Source: Phytoseiulus persimilis (lineage: Eukaryota > Arthropoda > Arachnida > Mesostigmata > Phytoseiidae). From it: a DNA stretch of 64,000 nucleotides. The notes under the pieces are model-generated. The model was not told where the DNA came from. It saw nothing but the letters and a program-made list of their open reading frames with translations, and searched no databases. The stretch covers positions 4,154,001 to 4,218,000 of the forward strand of contig CM075102.1 of assembly GCA_037576195.1 (NCBI GenBank), written 5' to 3'. Position 1 is the first letter of the stretch, and every line of letters begins with the position of its first letter. This document shows positions 1 through 9,747 of this stretch, one piece after another. The position numbers and the translations under genes were made by a program.

Positions 1-1
1 A

Positions 2-217
2 TTGCAGTGGAATTCACAGATCAAATGGGATCTGGTTGCTGGGTGCGAGAGAGCTAATAATCGATCAGATTCTGAATGTTGGAATGTTGAAGTCGCAAGA
101 AGAGGCTCGTCGTCCGCGGTTTTGGTAATCTTGGTCGTTGTCGGTGTCGTTGGACTGGCAGCGCTCGCGTTCGTTGGCTACCGAAAGTTTGGTCACATCG
201 TTCTCCGGAATCGGTAA
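2..217 (+). CDS. C-terminal exon of a single-pass membrane protein (partial)
   Basis: The frame is open from the window edge and ends at a stop at 215-217. Its last 36 residues hold a strongly hydrophobic segment (AVLVILVVVGVVGLAALAFV) followed by a short basic tail (YRKFGHIVLRNR), the usual layout of a type I membrane protein whose C-terminus lies in the cytosol. The first methionine in the window is not necessarily a start, and the upstream gene lies outside the window. No family could be recognised. The hydrophobic stretch is valine-rich and could in principle be chance, so confidence is modest. Confidence 0.35.
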   Translation: MQWNSQIKWDLVAGCERANNRSDSECWNVEVARRGSSSAVLVILVVVGVVGLAALAFVGYRKFGHIVLRNR

Positions 218-604
218 AGATTGTATTCCATCTATAAAAAGCCGGATCTGGAGCTGTTCACCTTGCCTATGCCAAGTTTCTGAAAACGGCCAGACCTTTC
301 AGAGCCAGGACTTAGATGAGTATCTTTCGCCATGATTTATCTACAGCGATGTTCCCCTATGAAATGCATACTGAATAATGGATTCATCGATGAATCGGCA
401 CCATATTCACGGGTTCAACGACGAGCTCACGAAAGCGAGCTGTCGACTTTCGCCGCGGTTACCAGGAGCTTGAAAGCTCGAAGTCAATCAGCTCGCTGAT
501 CCGCTGTGGCTCCTGGATGGAAGCAAAGAACTCTGATCGTCACAGGAGGGAAGCACGACGAGGTCGCTTCGCCTAATCATTCGTCGGACTCTCTGGCTCC
601 TCGC
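218..604. other. Intergenic stretch, nothing recognised
   Basis: Only short frames without recognisable motifs. No repeat, RNA gene or splice-bounded exon was seen here. Confidence 0.4.
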
Positions 605-967
605 TCATTCGCATAGCATCACTGATTCCTCCAGCCCCTCGAGCTCGCACATTGAGAGTGCCCAGTAAGAGATGTCGTCTGAAGAATAGAAGGAGTCACA
701 AGTCGGAAAAGAACACTCGGCTCCCACGTGAAAGACTAGGCCCTCCAGCGGATCCGGATCCATGGGATCTGCAGAGATCAGCTGATCTTTGAAAGGCCTA
801 GAGCAGACCACGGACGTCAGCAAATCGAGGCAAATGGAACTAAACCCCCTCAAAAGGTCGGCGAAGCCCGCCCGAAAACTATCTTCCTGATTCCCGCCCT
901 CCGTGGGCAGTGGAAACTTCTTCCCCTGTGTCGCGATGGAATGAAACAGAACAACAGAGAGTAGCAT
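605..967 (-). CDS. Possible small secreted cysteine-containing protein
   Basis: A minus-strand frame of about 120 codons starts at an ATG at 967-965. It opens with a hydrophobic leader (MLLSVVLFHSIATQ) that resembles a secretion signal and continues with a cysteine-bearing, acidic sequence. A longer reading from the GTG at 991 would bury the leader, so the ATG is preferred. It lies on the same strand as, and just downstream of, the broken ionotropic receptor, so it could be the first exon of a related receptor-type gene whose remainder is lost. No family was recognised, and the frame may be spurious. Confidence 0.28.
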   Translation of the reverse strand: MLLSVVLFHSIATQGKKFPLPTEGGNQEDSFRAGFADLLRGFSSICLDLLTSVVCSRPFKDQLISADPMDPDPLEGLVFHVGAECSFPTCDSFYSSDDISYWALSMCELEGLEESVMLCE

Positions 968-1279
968 TCGCGGCTCAGCGTGAAATGACACATTTTTCCC
1001 ATTCGTAACATTTCCGCCTCACAGTTCATCGGGAACCTAAACACTCTCCTTTCAACGATCTGGGTACGGTCAAGTTCTCTCGACTCTATTCCTCGTTACG
1101 ACGATCGTAGACCGACATCCCCTTCTGGATAAAGGTCTGCTTCATGCAGATAACACCTTTCCACGGTCATGATGGAATCCGCTTCGGAATTCGACTCAGT
1201 CGTCATTCGGATTAATGTTCAAATTAAATTTGCTCTTTCCGAGCGCGTTCATATCTACGGCGAAGAGTACACTTCGAAG

Positions 1280-3245
1280 CTAAGGTCCGCAGTCAAATGC
1301 CTGGGGAGGTTGCCCCTCGGAAGGGTCTCGCTCTCCTTCTGACTTCACGAGAGAGGTCTCTTCGCGACGCCGAGTGCGCATCCTCTGCTTCTGAGATCTG
1401 TTCGCGATCTTCTTGCGAACAACCTGACCCAAAGCTTCTCCAAAGAAACACGCTATGCTGAAGACTAGCGAAACCGCAAAAACGAACAAGGTGGGAGTGA
1501 AATCGTTCATAAGTACTGCGTTTGCTGCTCGTGGCTGCAGATCGTCCAATAGGAAGCAGCTGCCGGACACGTCCCGCGTGATTGATTCGTTCACCTCAAA
1601 GGAAAAGGTGAATGAACGCAGCTTTCTAGTCAACTCCGAAGCGATGCAAGCTTTGGTGAAGTTATAAGGAGGGAGTTTGTGCTTCAACGTAGAATCGAGG
1701 GCGGAAAGGAAAGCGCCGTGACCGTATGTTTCAGTTGGTTCCCCGTTCCGGTGCTGGGACAGCGAGAAAGCAAGACTCAGCCGCGTGAAGCGGGAGCAGC
1801 ACAAATTATGGGGATCAGAATCTATCGGTAGAATCATCCGCCGGATCTTCATGTATGCTCTCCCCACGTAGGAACCGGGCATCGTCTCTTGTTCTAAGGC
1901 TAATGGGTAGGTGGGAACGTTTCGCAACAATGACTTTCGAGCGAGACTCGACATCCTGATGTCTTTGCAGGAAGGCATCCCTTTGAGGAATTTTGATAAG
2001 TATCCGGACAAGAATTCGGGAAGTGCGCCAATCTCAATGAAGCCGACCTGGTCTTGTGATGCACTATCGTGGCGCGTGGGATCGAACGGGTCACATTTTT
2101 GGATCGTCCTCAAACGGTCTCTCGGGAGACCATGAATCGCGGCAACGATTTCCCCTCTGAAACGAACTCCGATGACTTGCAGAAGGAGAATCCATGTTCC
2201 GACAACGAGGAGGAATTGTTTTGGCTTTGCTCGGAAGTCGAATCCGATTGGGAACGCTACACAGAATACAAGTCCGAAGAACATTGGAGCGGGCTTCTCT
2301 TTCAAATACCAGAGGATCAGGGTCACAGAGAAAGCAGTTGCTAAGGTCGGTAGCCAAATGCTCAAGTTCAGGAGGGAGGAAATCACCTGCTCACTCTTGC
2401 TAATGGAGGGCACGACAGCTACCGCACGAAGCGAGCGAAGAGATGAAACTCTATGCAACGGAACACCTTCTCCCAGTGAGTGATGAAAGAAAGGAAGAGT
2501 TGGGAATTCGACAAACACTGAAGTATTCGGATGCTCTGGATGATTCAACTCGATTTTGATCCCGGATTGATGATGGGTTGAAATTTTCCTGATTCAGAGG
2601 TTGCGCATGGAGTTTCTTCCGGATTTGAAATCTTCCAGCTCGAAGCGTTCTAACACTGCACCGCAATCTAGTTTGAGTTGAAGGAATGGACTATACCACT
2701 CATCGATCGCACACTTGGTGGCGCGCATTGTAGGTTCTCCTGTACGCTCATTGAAGAAAGCAATGATTTCTGTGTGAGCGGTCATTCTCCGAATGGAGTG
2801 AATATTGTGATCGTTTTCTGTCGTGAACACCAAACGAGCGAAACTGTGGAATCGGGCACGGATGTTTGGAAACAATTTCCGGACCATTCCGCGCGTGTAA
2901 GTTTTTTTGGGTCTCTCTAGGTGATTCATAGGGCAGAAGAGAGCCAAGTGGAAGCGATCCTTGTTGTTACTCGTCAAGAACACCTTTGAGTAGGTCGCCA
3001 TCAACTCCCAGTTTGGCGTACCATCCATTTCCGATGTATCCTACGACAGTTGCGAAGCTACGAGTGTTTTGAAGAAATCTCTCTCCAAGTTGCAGTTGAT
3101 ATTGATGAGAACGGGCGCGTTTCCGTCGCCGAACATGGAGAACATTTTCTGAATCGTTTCCTGGAGCTTCTTCACATATTCACACTGAGCCGCCAGAGGA
3201 GGCGCAAATCAGCAAAAGTATAGTTAGTTGGAGTAACTTCACCAT
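1280..3245 (-). pseudogene. Ionotropic receptor (IR-type ligand-gated channel), broken
   Basis: Read on the minus strand, an ATG at 3245-3243 starts a clear signal peptide (MVKLLQLTILLLICASSGGS). After a one-base frame change near 3186 comes an extracellular region (QCEYVKKLQETIQKMF), and the same frame then runs to 1280, broken only by a TAG near 3034 and a TGA at 2596-2594. The last 422 codons (2548-1280, beginning at a TTG that is not a true start) have the IR layout: two membrane segments, a W-rich third segment (KQFLLVVGTWILLLQVIG), an S2-like ligand region, and a final membrane helix (LFVFAVSLVFSIACFF) before a basic tail. IRs are arthropod chemosensory relatives of ionotropic glutamate receptors. 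One frameshift plus two in-frame stops argue for a pseudogene; unrecognised short introns are the alternative. Confidence 0.62.
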
Positions 3246-4967
3246 TTCTCCAAGAGACGATCGACGAGACGGATTCCAAGTTAAACTCAGGCAGTCGTTT
3301 GTGTTCTGAGGAAGCTCCGCAAGAGAGACCAAGCTGATAGGAACTGTAGAGTATCTTAGGTAAATTGCAGGAATCCAAGTCCAACGGTAAATGAAAGCGA
3401 TCTGGGTCGATGCGCTGTGACCACGCTGAATGAAGATCCCCTCGATTCAGATCGATGAAACATGGGTGGTGTTCATCGTTCTTGGATGACATTCGAGTCT
3501 GTTCATTCTGGAATGAAAGCATGAAACGAAATGAATAGATCTGGAGAGTCAACCCGCCATGGAGGCAACACTTCAAACCGAGACAACCCAGTGTCGGAGA
3601 GTCGTGCATCGCCTCTTAGAACTTCAAAGGATATCCGCTGTCCAATGCACTCAGCGGCTTGAGAATCCCCTCCCTTCCCGCGAAGCTCGTTCTCGTTTTC
3701 CTTCATCAGCGTCAGTTAATACGGCTCCGGCTATCAGTCCCCATGTAGCGGACAGGCAACTAAGTTCACAGCGTTCCCAGATCGAATTGCGAGCCAGGGT
3801 TGGCAATGAATTGCATGCGATGAAAAAGAATATCGATTCCGGAGGGAGGGTTTCGGAGGCTGTACCCGAGTTTGAAGAATGTGTTTTTTTTCTCGGCGAT
3901 CGTAATGAGGAAGTGTTTTTCACGAAGTGGGATTAAGGGACGTACGGTGATTGCTGGAGCTGCTTGATCGCTCATATATCCACCAATATTCGCAATACTC
4001 GCTTAATAATCACCTGATATACACCCGCAGGTCTCTCGGTTTTCCTTGATCGCTGAGTGTTTTGCGTTAAGTGTTGATATTGTTTCAGATGTCAACGATC
4101 TTCCATTATCACGATGACTGTTTTTATAACGATGAGAAAAGTCAGGAGCGAGTCAGGAGAACCCCGTCCAGATAACAGCTCACCATGGTCAGGTTGAAAT
4201 CATGCGGCTATTCGGCAGTCCGGAACGGACCCTCCGTAGGGGCGGCTCGAAATTCCCTCTAATTCCACGAGAGACTGATCTGAGTCGTCCTGACTTGAAT
4301 ATTGTCTCAGCATTGTCCGGTTGATGAAGTCGAACGGGCGAATTGTGATTTCCTTTTCTGAATTCACTTCATTTGCTATTCGTGAGCGTCTTCACACGTT
4401 GATCGATTGATTGATTGGTTTAATTACCATTTCTTGCCCATATACAGGGTGTATCCTCTAAGCGGCAACATTTTCGTGGCCTTCTTGTTTTGAGCTGTAT
4501 TTCGGCCAAATTTTATCCGATCTTGAAATTTCTTTTTTTGATCGGAAGCTCTTGAAGAGACGCATCTTCCACATCTTTATTCTTGAGGACCAGATCAGTG
4601 TCACGTTTTCCAGAGCTTGTCGAAGTTTTCCCCAATTCAATCCATGGCCCTTACAAGAACCTACCAGAGAATCGCCGATTCTCAACCAACTTCGGAGAAT
4701 AGAAAACGGAAAGATTCCTCTCAATCCCAGCTACAAAACGCTCGCGGGAACGCACAGATCGGTGGCGAAGCGGAGAAACGGTATCCAATACGAGATACCC
4801 CTAAATTGAGCCTTCCAGACCCCATGCCGACCCCTCCCGTGGAGAACCGCCCGTAACTTCTCAGGGAAGCTGATTTCGGAAATTTCACTGATGGCAAAAG
4901 TTTCTTATTTCGAGCCAAACTACCCGAAGTAACCGGGTCGATCGGATAACTTTTTTTTCCACCTCTC
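3246..4967. other. Intergenic region, nothing assigned
   Basis: Several short overlapping frames on both strands, none with a motif I recognise. At 4444-4452 the sequence ACAGGGTGT occurs, a string often found at ends of arthropod DNA transposons, but no matching inverted end was found. Confidence 0.4.
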
Positions 4968-5197
4968 AAGTCACTGGGCGCTCATCTCATGTCCCTGACT
5001 GAGAACGCGCCGACAACGCCCCCCCCCCCCCCCAGCAGGTTGGAGAAAGTCATCGCGGCAAACGGCTCCTGGTTCGATTAAGAAAATTTTGTTTCCATGC
5101 GCATCTGCCGAGCTGTTACTCGTCAAAGCCGTTCTGACCCCTGCCGAGTTGTCGGCGCGTTTTCAATGAGGGACATATGATGAGCGCCCGGTGACTT
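4968..5197. repeat. 50-bp inverted repeat pair with C-rich loop
   Basis: The left arm (4968-5017) and right arm (5148-5197) are reverse complements with only a few mismatches; both outer ends read AAGTCAC(T/C)GGGCGCTCAT and both inner ends read AACGCGCCGACAAC. The 130-base spacer begins with a run of 15 C (5019-5033). The structure ends 65 bases before the MULE transposase start. It may be a small foldback/MITE or a terminal structure of the MULE; I found no further copy downstream of the transposase, so its link to the transposase is unproven. Confidence 0.8.
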
Positions 5198-5262
5198 GGG
5201 CTCTACTCGCAGTCGTGGAGGAATTCTAGACGTCGCACGTCGATGAAGAAATCGGGGTCTCG

Positions 5263-6408
5263 ATGCCGAAATACGATGCTGCTCGATCCTCCTTGTACCG
5301 GGAACGGTCGAAGATCAGGCCGTCCCTGCCCAAGTTGAGGCAAGATATCGTGCTCGAAGGACCCTGGAAGAGAACGAGGGCAGACGGAGAGTTCTCGTTG
5401 TTCGATGAAGGAACGAGCCGCAGGCTTCTAGGTTCCAGCACAGCTGAGATGGTCAAAGTTCTGTGCAACGCACCGATTGTCTACATGGATGGGACATTCA
5501 GCGTGGTCCGTGGCTTGTTCCACCAGCTCTACAGCCTTTACACCATGTCTAAGAATCAGATGGTTCCTCCTGTTTTCTTCCTGCTTCACGATAAACAGAA
5601 AGAAACGTACCTCAAGATGTTTGAGCATTTGAAGAACTGCGCAATCTCCATGGGGGAGATCTTTGATACTCCAACTTCCCAGATTGATTTCGAGATTGGC
5701 ATGTTGAGAGCCATCGAGCTAGAATTCCCAACGGCAGAAATAAGAGGCTGTACTTTCCATTCCACACAATGTCTTTGGGGGAAAGCTCAATCAGTGGGAC
5801 TCAGCCGCTTCTACGCAGACGCCGGAGTGAAAAGGTTGGTTCGTTCGTGCATAGCGCTCGCCCTGGTGCCTCTGAGTCAAACTGATGATGCCTGGCTTGC
5901 GATCGAAGCCGAATCGCTTGGCATCGAACACGTAGCCCTTCAGCAGTTGGACGCGTTCAAAACATACTCCATCGACACATTGTTGGAGAACACGACCGCC
6001 TTCCCCAGAGGTCTTTGGAATCGATATAGAAATTCCGTACCCCAAACCACCAATCATCTTGAAGTTAGGCATCAGGCTCTGAGCATCAACTACAGATCGC
6101 CCAGGCAGTTCAGTGTGGAAGAAACTTCCAGAACGTTTTATGGATGCTCTAGGCTGCTTCTAGTTCTAGATGCCCTCCACAGCAAAAAGCACGTCAATCT
6201 CTCCGAGATGATTAAAGAACTACAGGAGCAGGAGGCGAAATACAATGCTCAGATGTTGATGCTCCGGATGGGGCAGTATCCGCCGCGGAAGTCCAACAAA
6301 TACGAGGTCCTCAACGAACGCCTCATCACCTTTGTGGATGAATACGAACATGATCAATTGACATTGATCCACTATATCCATAATGTCGCTTGCAACCTAC
6401 ACTTCTAA
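5263..6408 (+). CDS. MULE-type (Mutator-like) transposase
   Basis: A 381-codon frame from an ATG. The MULE catalytic core is visible: the first aspartate in YMDGTF (residue 76), the second in SQIDFEIGML (residue 142), the conserved GCTFHSTQ block (162-169), and the terminal TTNHLEVRH signature with E266 and H270. Such enzymes cut and move DNA elements in the nucleus. The frame is open back to about 5229 but no FLYWCH or other N-terminal zinc finger is seen, so the DNA-binding part is either absent or on a lost exon. All core residues are kept with no internal stop, which makes this the best-preserved transposase in the window. Host domestication is possible but not shown. Confidence 0.85.
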   Translation: MPKYDAARSSLYRERSKIRPSLPKLRQDIVLEGPWKRTRADGEFSLFDEGTSRRLLGSSTAEMVKVLCNAPIVYMDGTFSVVRGLFHQLYSLYTMSKNQMVPPVFFLLHDKQKETYLKMFEHLKNCAISMGEIFDTPTSQIDFEIGMLRAIELEFPTAEIRGCTFHSTQCLWGKAQSVGLSRFYADAGVKRLVRSCIALALVPLSQTDDAWLAIEAESLGIEHVALQQLDAFKTYSIDTLLENTTAFPRGLWNRYRNSVPQTTNHLEVRHQALSINYRSPRQFSVEETSRTFYGCSRLLLVLDALHSKKHVNLSEMIKELQEQEAKYNAQMLMLRMGQYPPRKSNKYEVLNERLITFVDEYEHDQLTLIHYIHNVACNLHF

Positions 6409-6654
6409 AGAGCACAAGGTGTCCCAAGTCAATAAACCTGCTATACATTCTTATGTTCGAGTGTCATTATTAGTGAAGCGCTACTCTTCACATTGGATTC
6501 GTCACAGATTGCTAAGATTGATGACGGAGGAAGCTGCAACTTATCGTTCATCACGCGACACTCCAATCTGATGGAAAGTTCGGTTTTCAAGAGAATACGA
6601 AGGGCGCTGCAGGAAAAGAAGAAGACTTGGGGGAGGATTGAGTCGAAGGAACGG

Positions 6655-6710
6655 GATTCGGGGAAACAAGATTCAGGGAAACGAGATTCGGGGAAACGAT
6701 ATTCGAGAAA
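6655..6710 (+). repeat. 15-bp tandem repeat, about 3.7 copies
   Basis: Units GATTCGGGGAAACAA, GATTCAGGGAAACGA and GATTCGGGGAAACGA are followed by a degenerate fourth unit (TATTCGAGAAAG). In one frame it encodes a repeated D-S-G-K-(R/Q) string directly upstream of the Tc1 helix-turn-helix relic. Confidence 0.8.
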
Positions 6711-6714
6711 GCCG

Positions 6715-7605
6715 CATCACGTATACCGAGAAGTGCCCCATCATTGCCTGTCGTGAGAACGGTTTGTCGATGAACAGAATAGCGATCATTCTCAATCGTT
6801 CGGAATGCGTGGTGCGGGTTTTCTTGAGGGACCCGAGGAATTAAGGCCAGAAATTCAGTTATTCAAGCGCGATCAAGTGAGGCTCTGACGGAAAACTTCG
6901 AAATGTTGACGAAGTCCTTCGAGGATCAAATCCGAGTTGGATCGGTATGTGTCTTCCGGACAAATAAGAGGCATTCCTGCGGGTGTCAAGCATCTGAAAT
7001 GGTAGAAAAATGGCAACTCTTTACGGTTTAAAAAGCATCATATTGAGGATCGAATCGATTGAAGAACACGCGGTCTGGAGCTACGTCATAGGTGGCGAAC
7101 ACTCATATCTTCGGATGGTAAGAAGTTCAATTTTGCTGGACTGGATGGTTCTCGCTATTCTTGCCGTGACCTGCGCAGGGAGAACGCAGCTTCCTGAGCC
7201 GAAACTCCCGTGGGTGTTCGATGAGTGTTCGGGCTGCGATTCCCGCTAGGGCTCGATCTTGAATCGCATTTCAAGCCGATGGGAGAACCTCAGGAAGATG
7301 CGCTCAAACATTGGAGGATTTCCTGTTGCCATTCTCGGGCGAATTCGATGGTCCAGGATTCATTTTCATGCAAGAGAGCGCTGCGATTCTCGGCTCAAAG
7401 TTCGCGAAGAGATGGAATTGCTGACTCCCATCCCCCACATAGTCTGGACCTCTGTCCGATTGAGGACTGTTGGGGTATGCTCTCACGCCTCGTTTACGCC
7501 GATGGAGAGGAATATGGCACAATTCATCGGGGAGAATCGGGGTGGAATCCAACTTTCCTACATGAAGAAGGTCGAAGAAGGGATGTTCTCTTGAAAAGAG
7601 GATAG
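6715..7605 (+). pseudogene. Tc1/mariner transposase, decayed
   Basis: Pieces of a Tc1 transposase appear in order but in different frames. A helix-turn-helix (ENGLSMNRIAIILNRS) lies at about 6755-6810. The first catalytic block, SSDGKKFNFAGLDGSRY, is at about 7108-7158. The block LEDFLLPFSGEFDGPGFIF begins at 7311, followed by QESAAIL where active enzymes have a Q-D-N-A-x-H motif. The third acidic block, PIEDCWGMLSRLVY, ends the core near 7490. Stops and frame changes lie between the blocks, and the second catalytic aspartate is replaced by glutamate. The element is dead as a transposase source. Terminal repeats were not located. Confidence 0.82.
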
Positions 7606-8551
7606 ATGACAAAGCGTTGATGTGGGGGTCTTGGCAACGCATTGCCTGCTCTGATTTCGGATTAGTATGAAGTATCGAGGAAAAGCCCTCGCAGCGCCCA
7701 CGAGTGAGGTCATTACGAATGGCTCCCGATGGAAACTCACAGCTCCACCTCTTTTTCGTTGGAGGAGTTAGCTCGTTCGTTGCAGTGAGAATCTAGCCAC
7801 AGAGGACCGTGGAATACAGAGAGTTCTGTTGAGAAAATGAGATTCCTCGATGAATTCCGAATTTTCGCGGACGAAGAATGTGGAAGAGCAAGACGAATGA
7901 GATGAACGCGTGTTATGATTCGATGTATTGGACAAGCAGATGATTCGTTTCGAGGTCATGGGGGCGTGAATATGTCTATTCAGAGTAGACCGGAACACGC
8001 ATACTTCCAGTGGGTCTTTTCCGGTAGGAGGCATTCTCTTTGGACCCCTGACAACATATCGATTCAGAGGAGTCCATCGGGCATCTTGAGGTTGACCTCG
8101 AATCATCAAAGAATGTCCCAGAACAGTGAGTTCGGATCTCTGGCCGGTAATCCTGGGATGATACAGACAGCCGCCTTCGGACTTTTTTATGCCTGGAACT
8201 TCTGGTTTCTCACTATCGAGTCGATGACTGGCCGCAGGATCTTTACCGAGGACTGATGACCTCCTCATGGGGCATACGCCAAACTTCTTCAGGAGTGGTC
8301 TCCACGGCGAGCTCGTTTGTGGGTTGCAATCCTGTCCCCGAAATGGCATTGCTACCTGCATATTCTGGGATGGCTGCAACGAGACTCGTTATTCCTGAAT
8401 CGGAGCCGATTGGAGGTCCATATCTAACTAGACTAAGGGGGTTCATGAACTAAAAACTTAGAAATGTGCATGCTTTCATGCAAGCGAAGCGAACGAATCA
8501 TGTGTTGAAGATATGCAGTGTGAATTTTATCATCAATAAATGTAGGTTCCC
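7606..8551. other. Unassigned region with medium open frames
   Basis: Overlapping frames exist on both strands (plus 7915-8256 of 113 codons and 8256-8453 of 65 codons; minus 7768-8379). None has a motif, signal peptide or splice context convincing enough to call a gene. Confidence 0.4.
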
Positions 8552-8557
8552 TTTATT
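8552..8557 (-). promoter_or_regulatory. Polyadenylation signal AATAAA
   Basis: AATAAA on the minus strand, about 107 bases beyond the stop codon of the zinc-finger gene at 8664. Its position fits cleavage of that transcript. Confidence 0.55.
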
Positions 8558-8663
8558 CGATGTATAAACCTCCGGGACAAATCCAGCAAATAACACGAAA
8601 AGTCCTGTTTGTGACGACAGGCTACCCGAACTTTTGTCGATGAACGTTAACCATGTATTCACA

Positions 8664-9296
8664 TCATACATTGATTTCTTCGATCTCTGAGACTTCTGAA
8701 TCCTGATGAAACTTCTCCCAAGGCAACAGAGTCGCAGTCGGGAATGATCGGGAATCGTGTTTGGAGGACTCCTGTCGAACGTGAGTGCGTTCATGCATTC
8801 TCAGAGTGTGCAAACGCGCAAACTTCCGGGAGCATGTCGGGCACTCACGGTTCTTCTCCCCACTGTGAGTCTTCCGGTGGTTCATGAGCACGTCATGACG
8901 AGTGAAGCGCCTACCACAATCTTCACAATCGTACGGTTTTTCGCCTGTATGTATTCGCTTGTGGTCCATAAGATTCGATCTTGATGCGAAGCTTGAAGAA
9001 CATTCACAACAGGTATGAGGCTTCTCTCCGGTATGAACGCGCCGATGCCTGTTTAGGTTCGACTTCATCGAAAACCTCAAGGAGCACTCCGTGCAGGCGT
9101 ATGGTTTCTCCCCACTGTGCGCACGGTTGTGAGATGTAAGCTCAGTGAGTGTGACGAATCTTTCCGAGCAATTCGAACACGGAAAGTGCTTCACTACATC
9201 ATGTCTGAGTAGATGGTCCCTCAAACCGCGTTTCGTTGAAAGAATTTTTCCACAAAGGGTATGCGGGCACTCGAATTTTCTGTCGCTCGCACTCAT
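8664..9296 (-). CDS. Six-finger C2H2 zinc-finger protein
   Basis: A single uninterrupted frame of 210 residues starts at an ATG at 9296-9294. It has six C2H2 fingers at about residues 10-32, 40-60, 68-88, 96-116, 124-144 and 152-172. The linkers between fingers are of the TGEKP/SGEKP kind, which marks sequence-specific DNA-binding proteins of the Kruppel-like class. The first finger has an unusual C-x4-C spacing (CPHTLC). The tail after the last finger is acidic (EVSEIEEINV) and carries no other domain. The intact frame, ATG and downstream AATAAA suggest an expressed single-exon transcription factor. Its target and exact orthologue cannot be told from the fingers. Confidence 0.9.
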   Translation of the reverse strand: MSASDRKFECPHTLCGKILSTKRGLRDHLLRHDVVKHFPCSNCSERFVTLTELTSHNRAHSGEKPYACTECSLRFSMKSNLNRHRRVHTGEKPHTCCECSSSFASRSNLMDHKRIHTGEKPYDCEDCGRRFTRHDVLMNHRKTHSGEKNRECPTCSRKFARLHTLRMHERTHVRQESSKHDSRSFPTATLLPWEKFHQDSEVSEIEEINV

Positions 9297-9736
9297 CGTC
9301 GAACTTGCAACTCTGTCCTTTTAGATGGTTTCCAAACCTTGGTTGCTTACAGTTCCGAGGGTGGTGGATGATTCTCGTTGATATGAAGCAGAAAACCGAT
9401 GTTACGTTTGAGGCGTGAACTGGATAGAGTCTTGTGAGTCCGGGTAGTCAAACTACAAGAATAACGCAGAACGTATGGTCTCGAATGCTTCGCGCAAGTG
9501 CTACGAGAGGAAAGGAGAGACAACAAGGTGAGAGAAAGGGAGTGACTTCAGCGAACAATCAAGTTCCTTCCTTCGTCGCGTCTGACGGGGTATCGTTCAC
9601 GAAACCGCTGCAATCCAGACACCCATCTTGTGGCTTTCTCAGACCGCTCTGCAAACCTCTCTACGATCCTCCCTGAATTCTAAGAATTCGCCCTTCGACC
9701 ACACCCCAGCGGTTCTCGATGCGGGCAGTGGCGGAC
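9297..9736. other. Intergenic, nothing recognised
   Basis: Short frames only. This is the presumed upstream region of the minus-strand zinc-finger gene; no TATA or initiator element stood out. Confidence 0.35.
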
Positions 9737-9747
9737 CTCGTCGGATT

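Noticed and set aside
4438-4460. ACAGGGTGT string as a possible transposon end
   Set aside because: No inverted partner and no target duplication could be found.
6655-6714. CRISPR-like repeat
   Set aside because: Fifteen-base units without spacers; a simple tandem repeat in eukaryotic DNA.
7768-8379. 203-codon minus-strand frame
   Set aside because: No start context, no domain, and overlaps plus-strand frames of equal quality.
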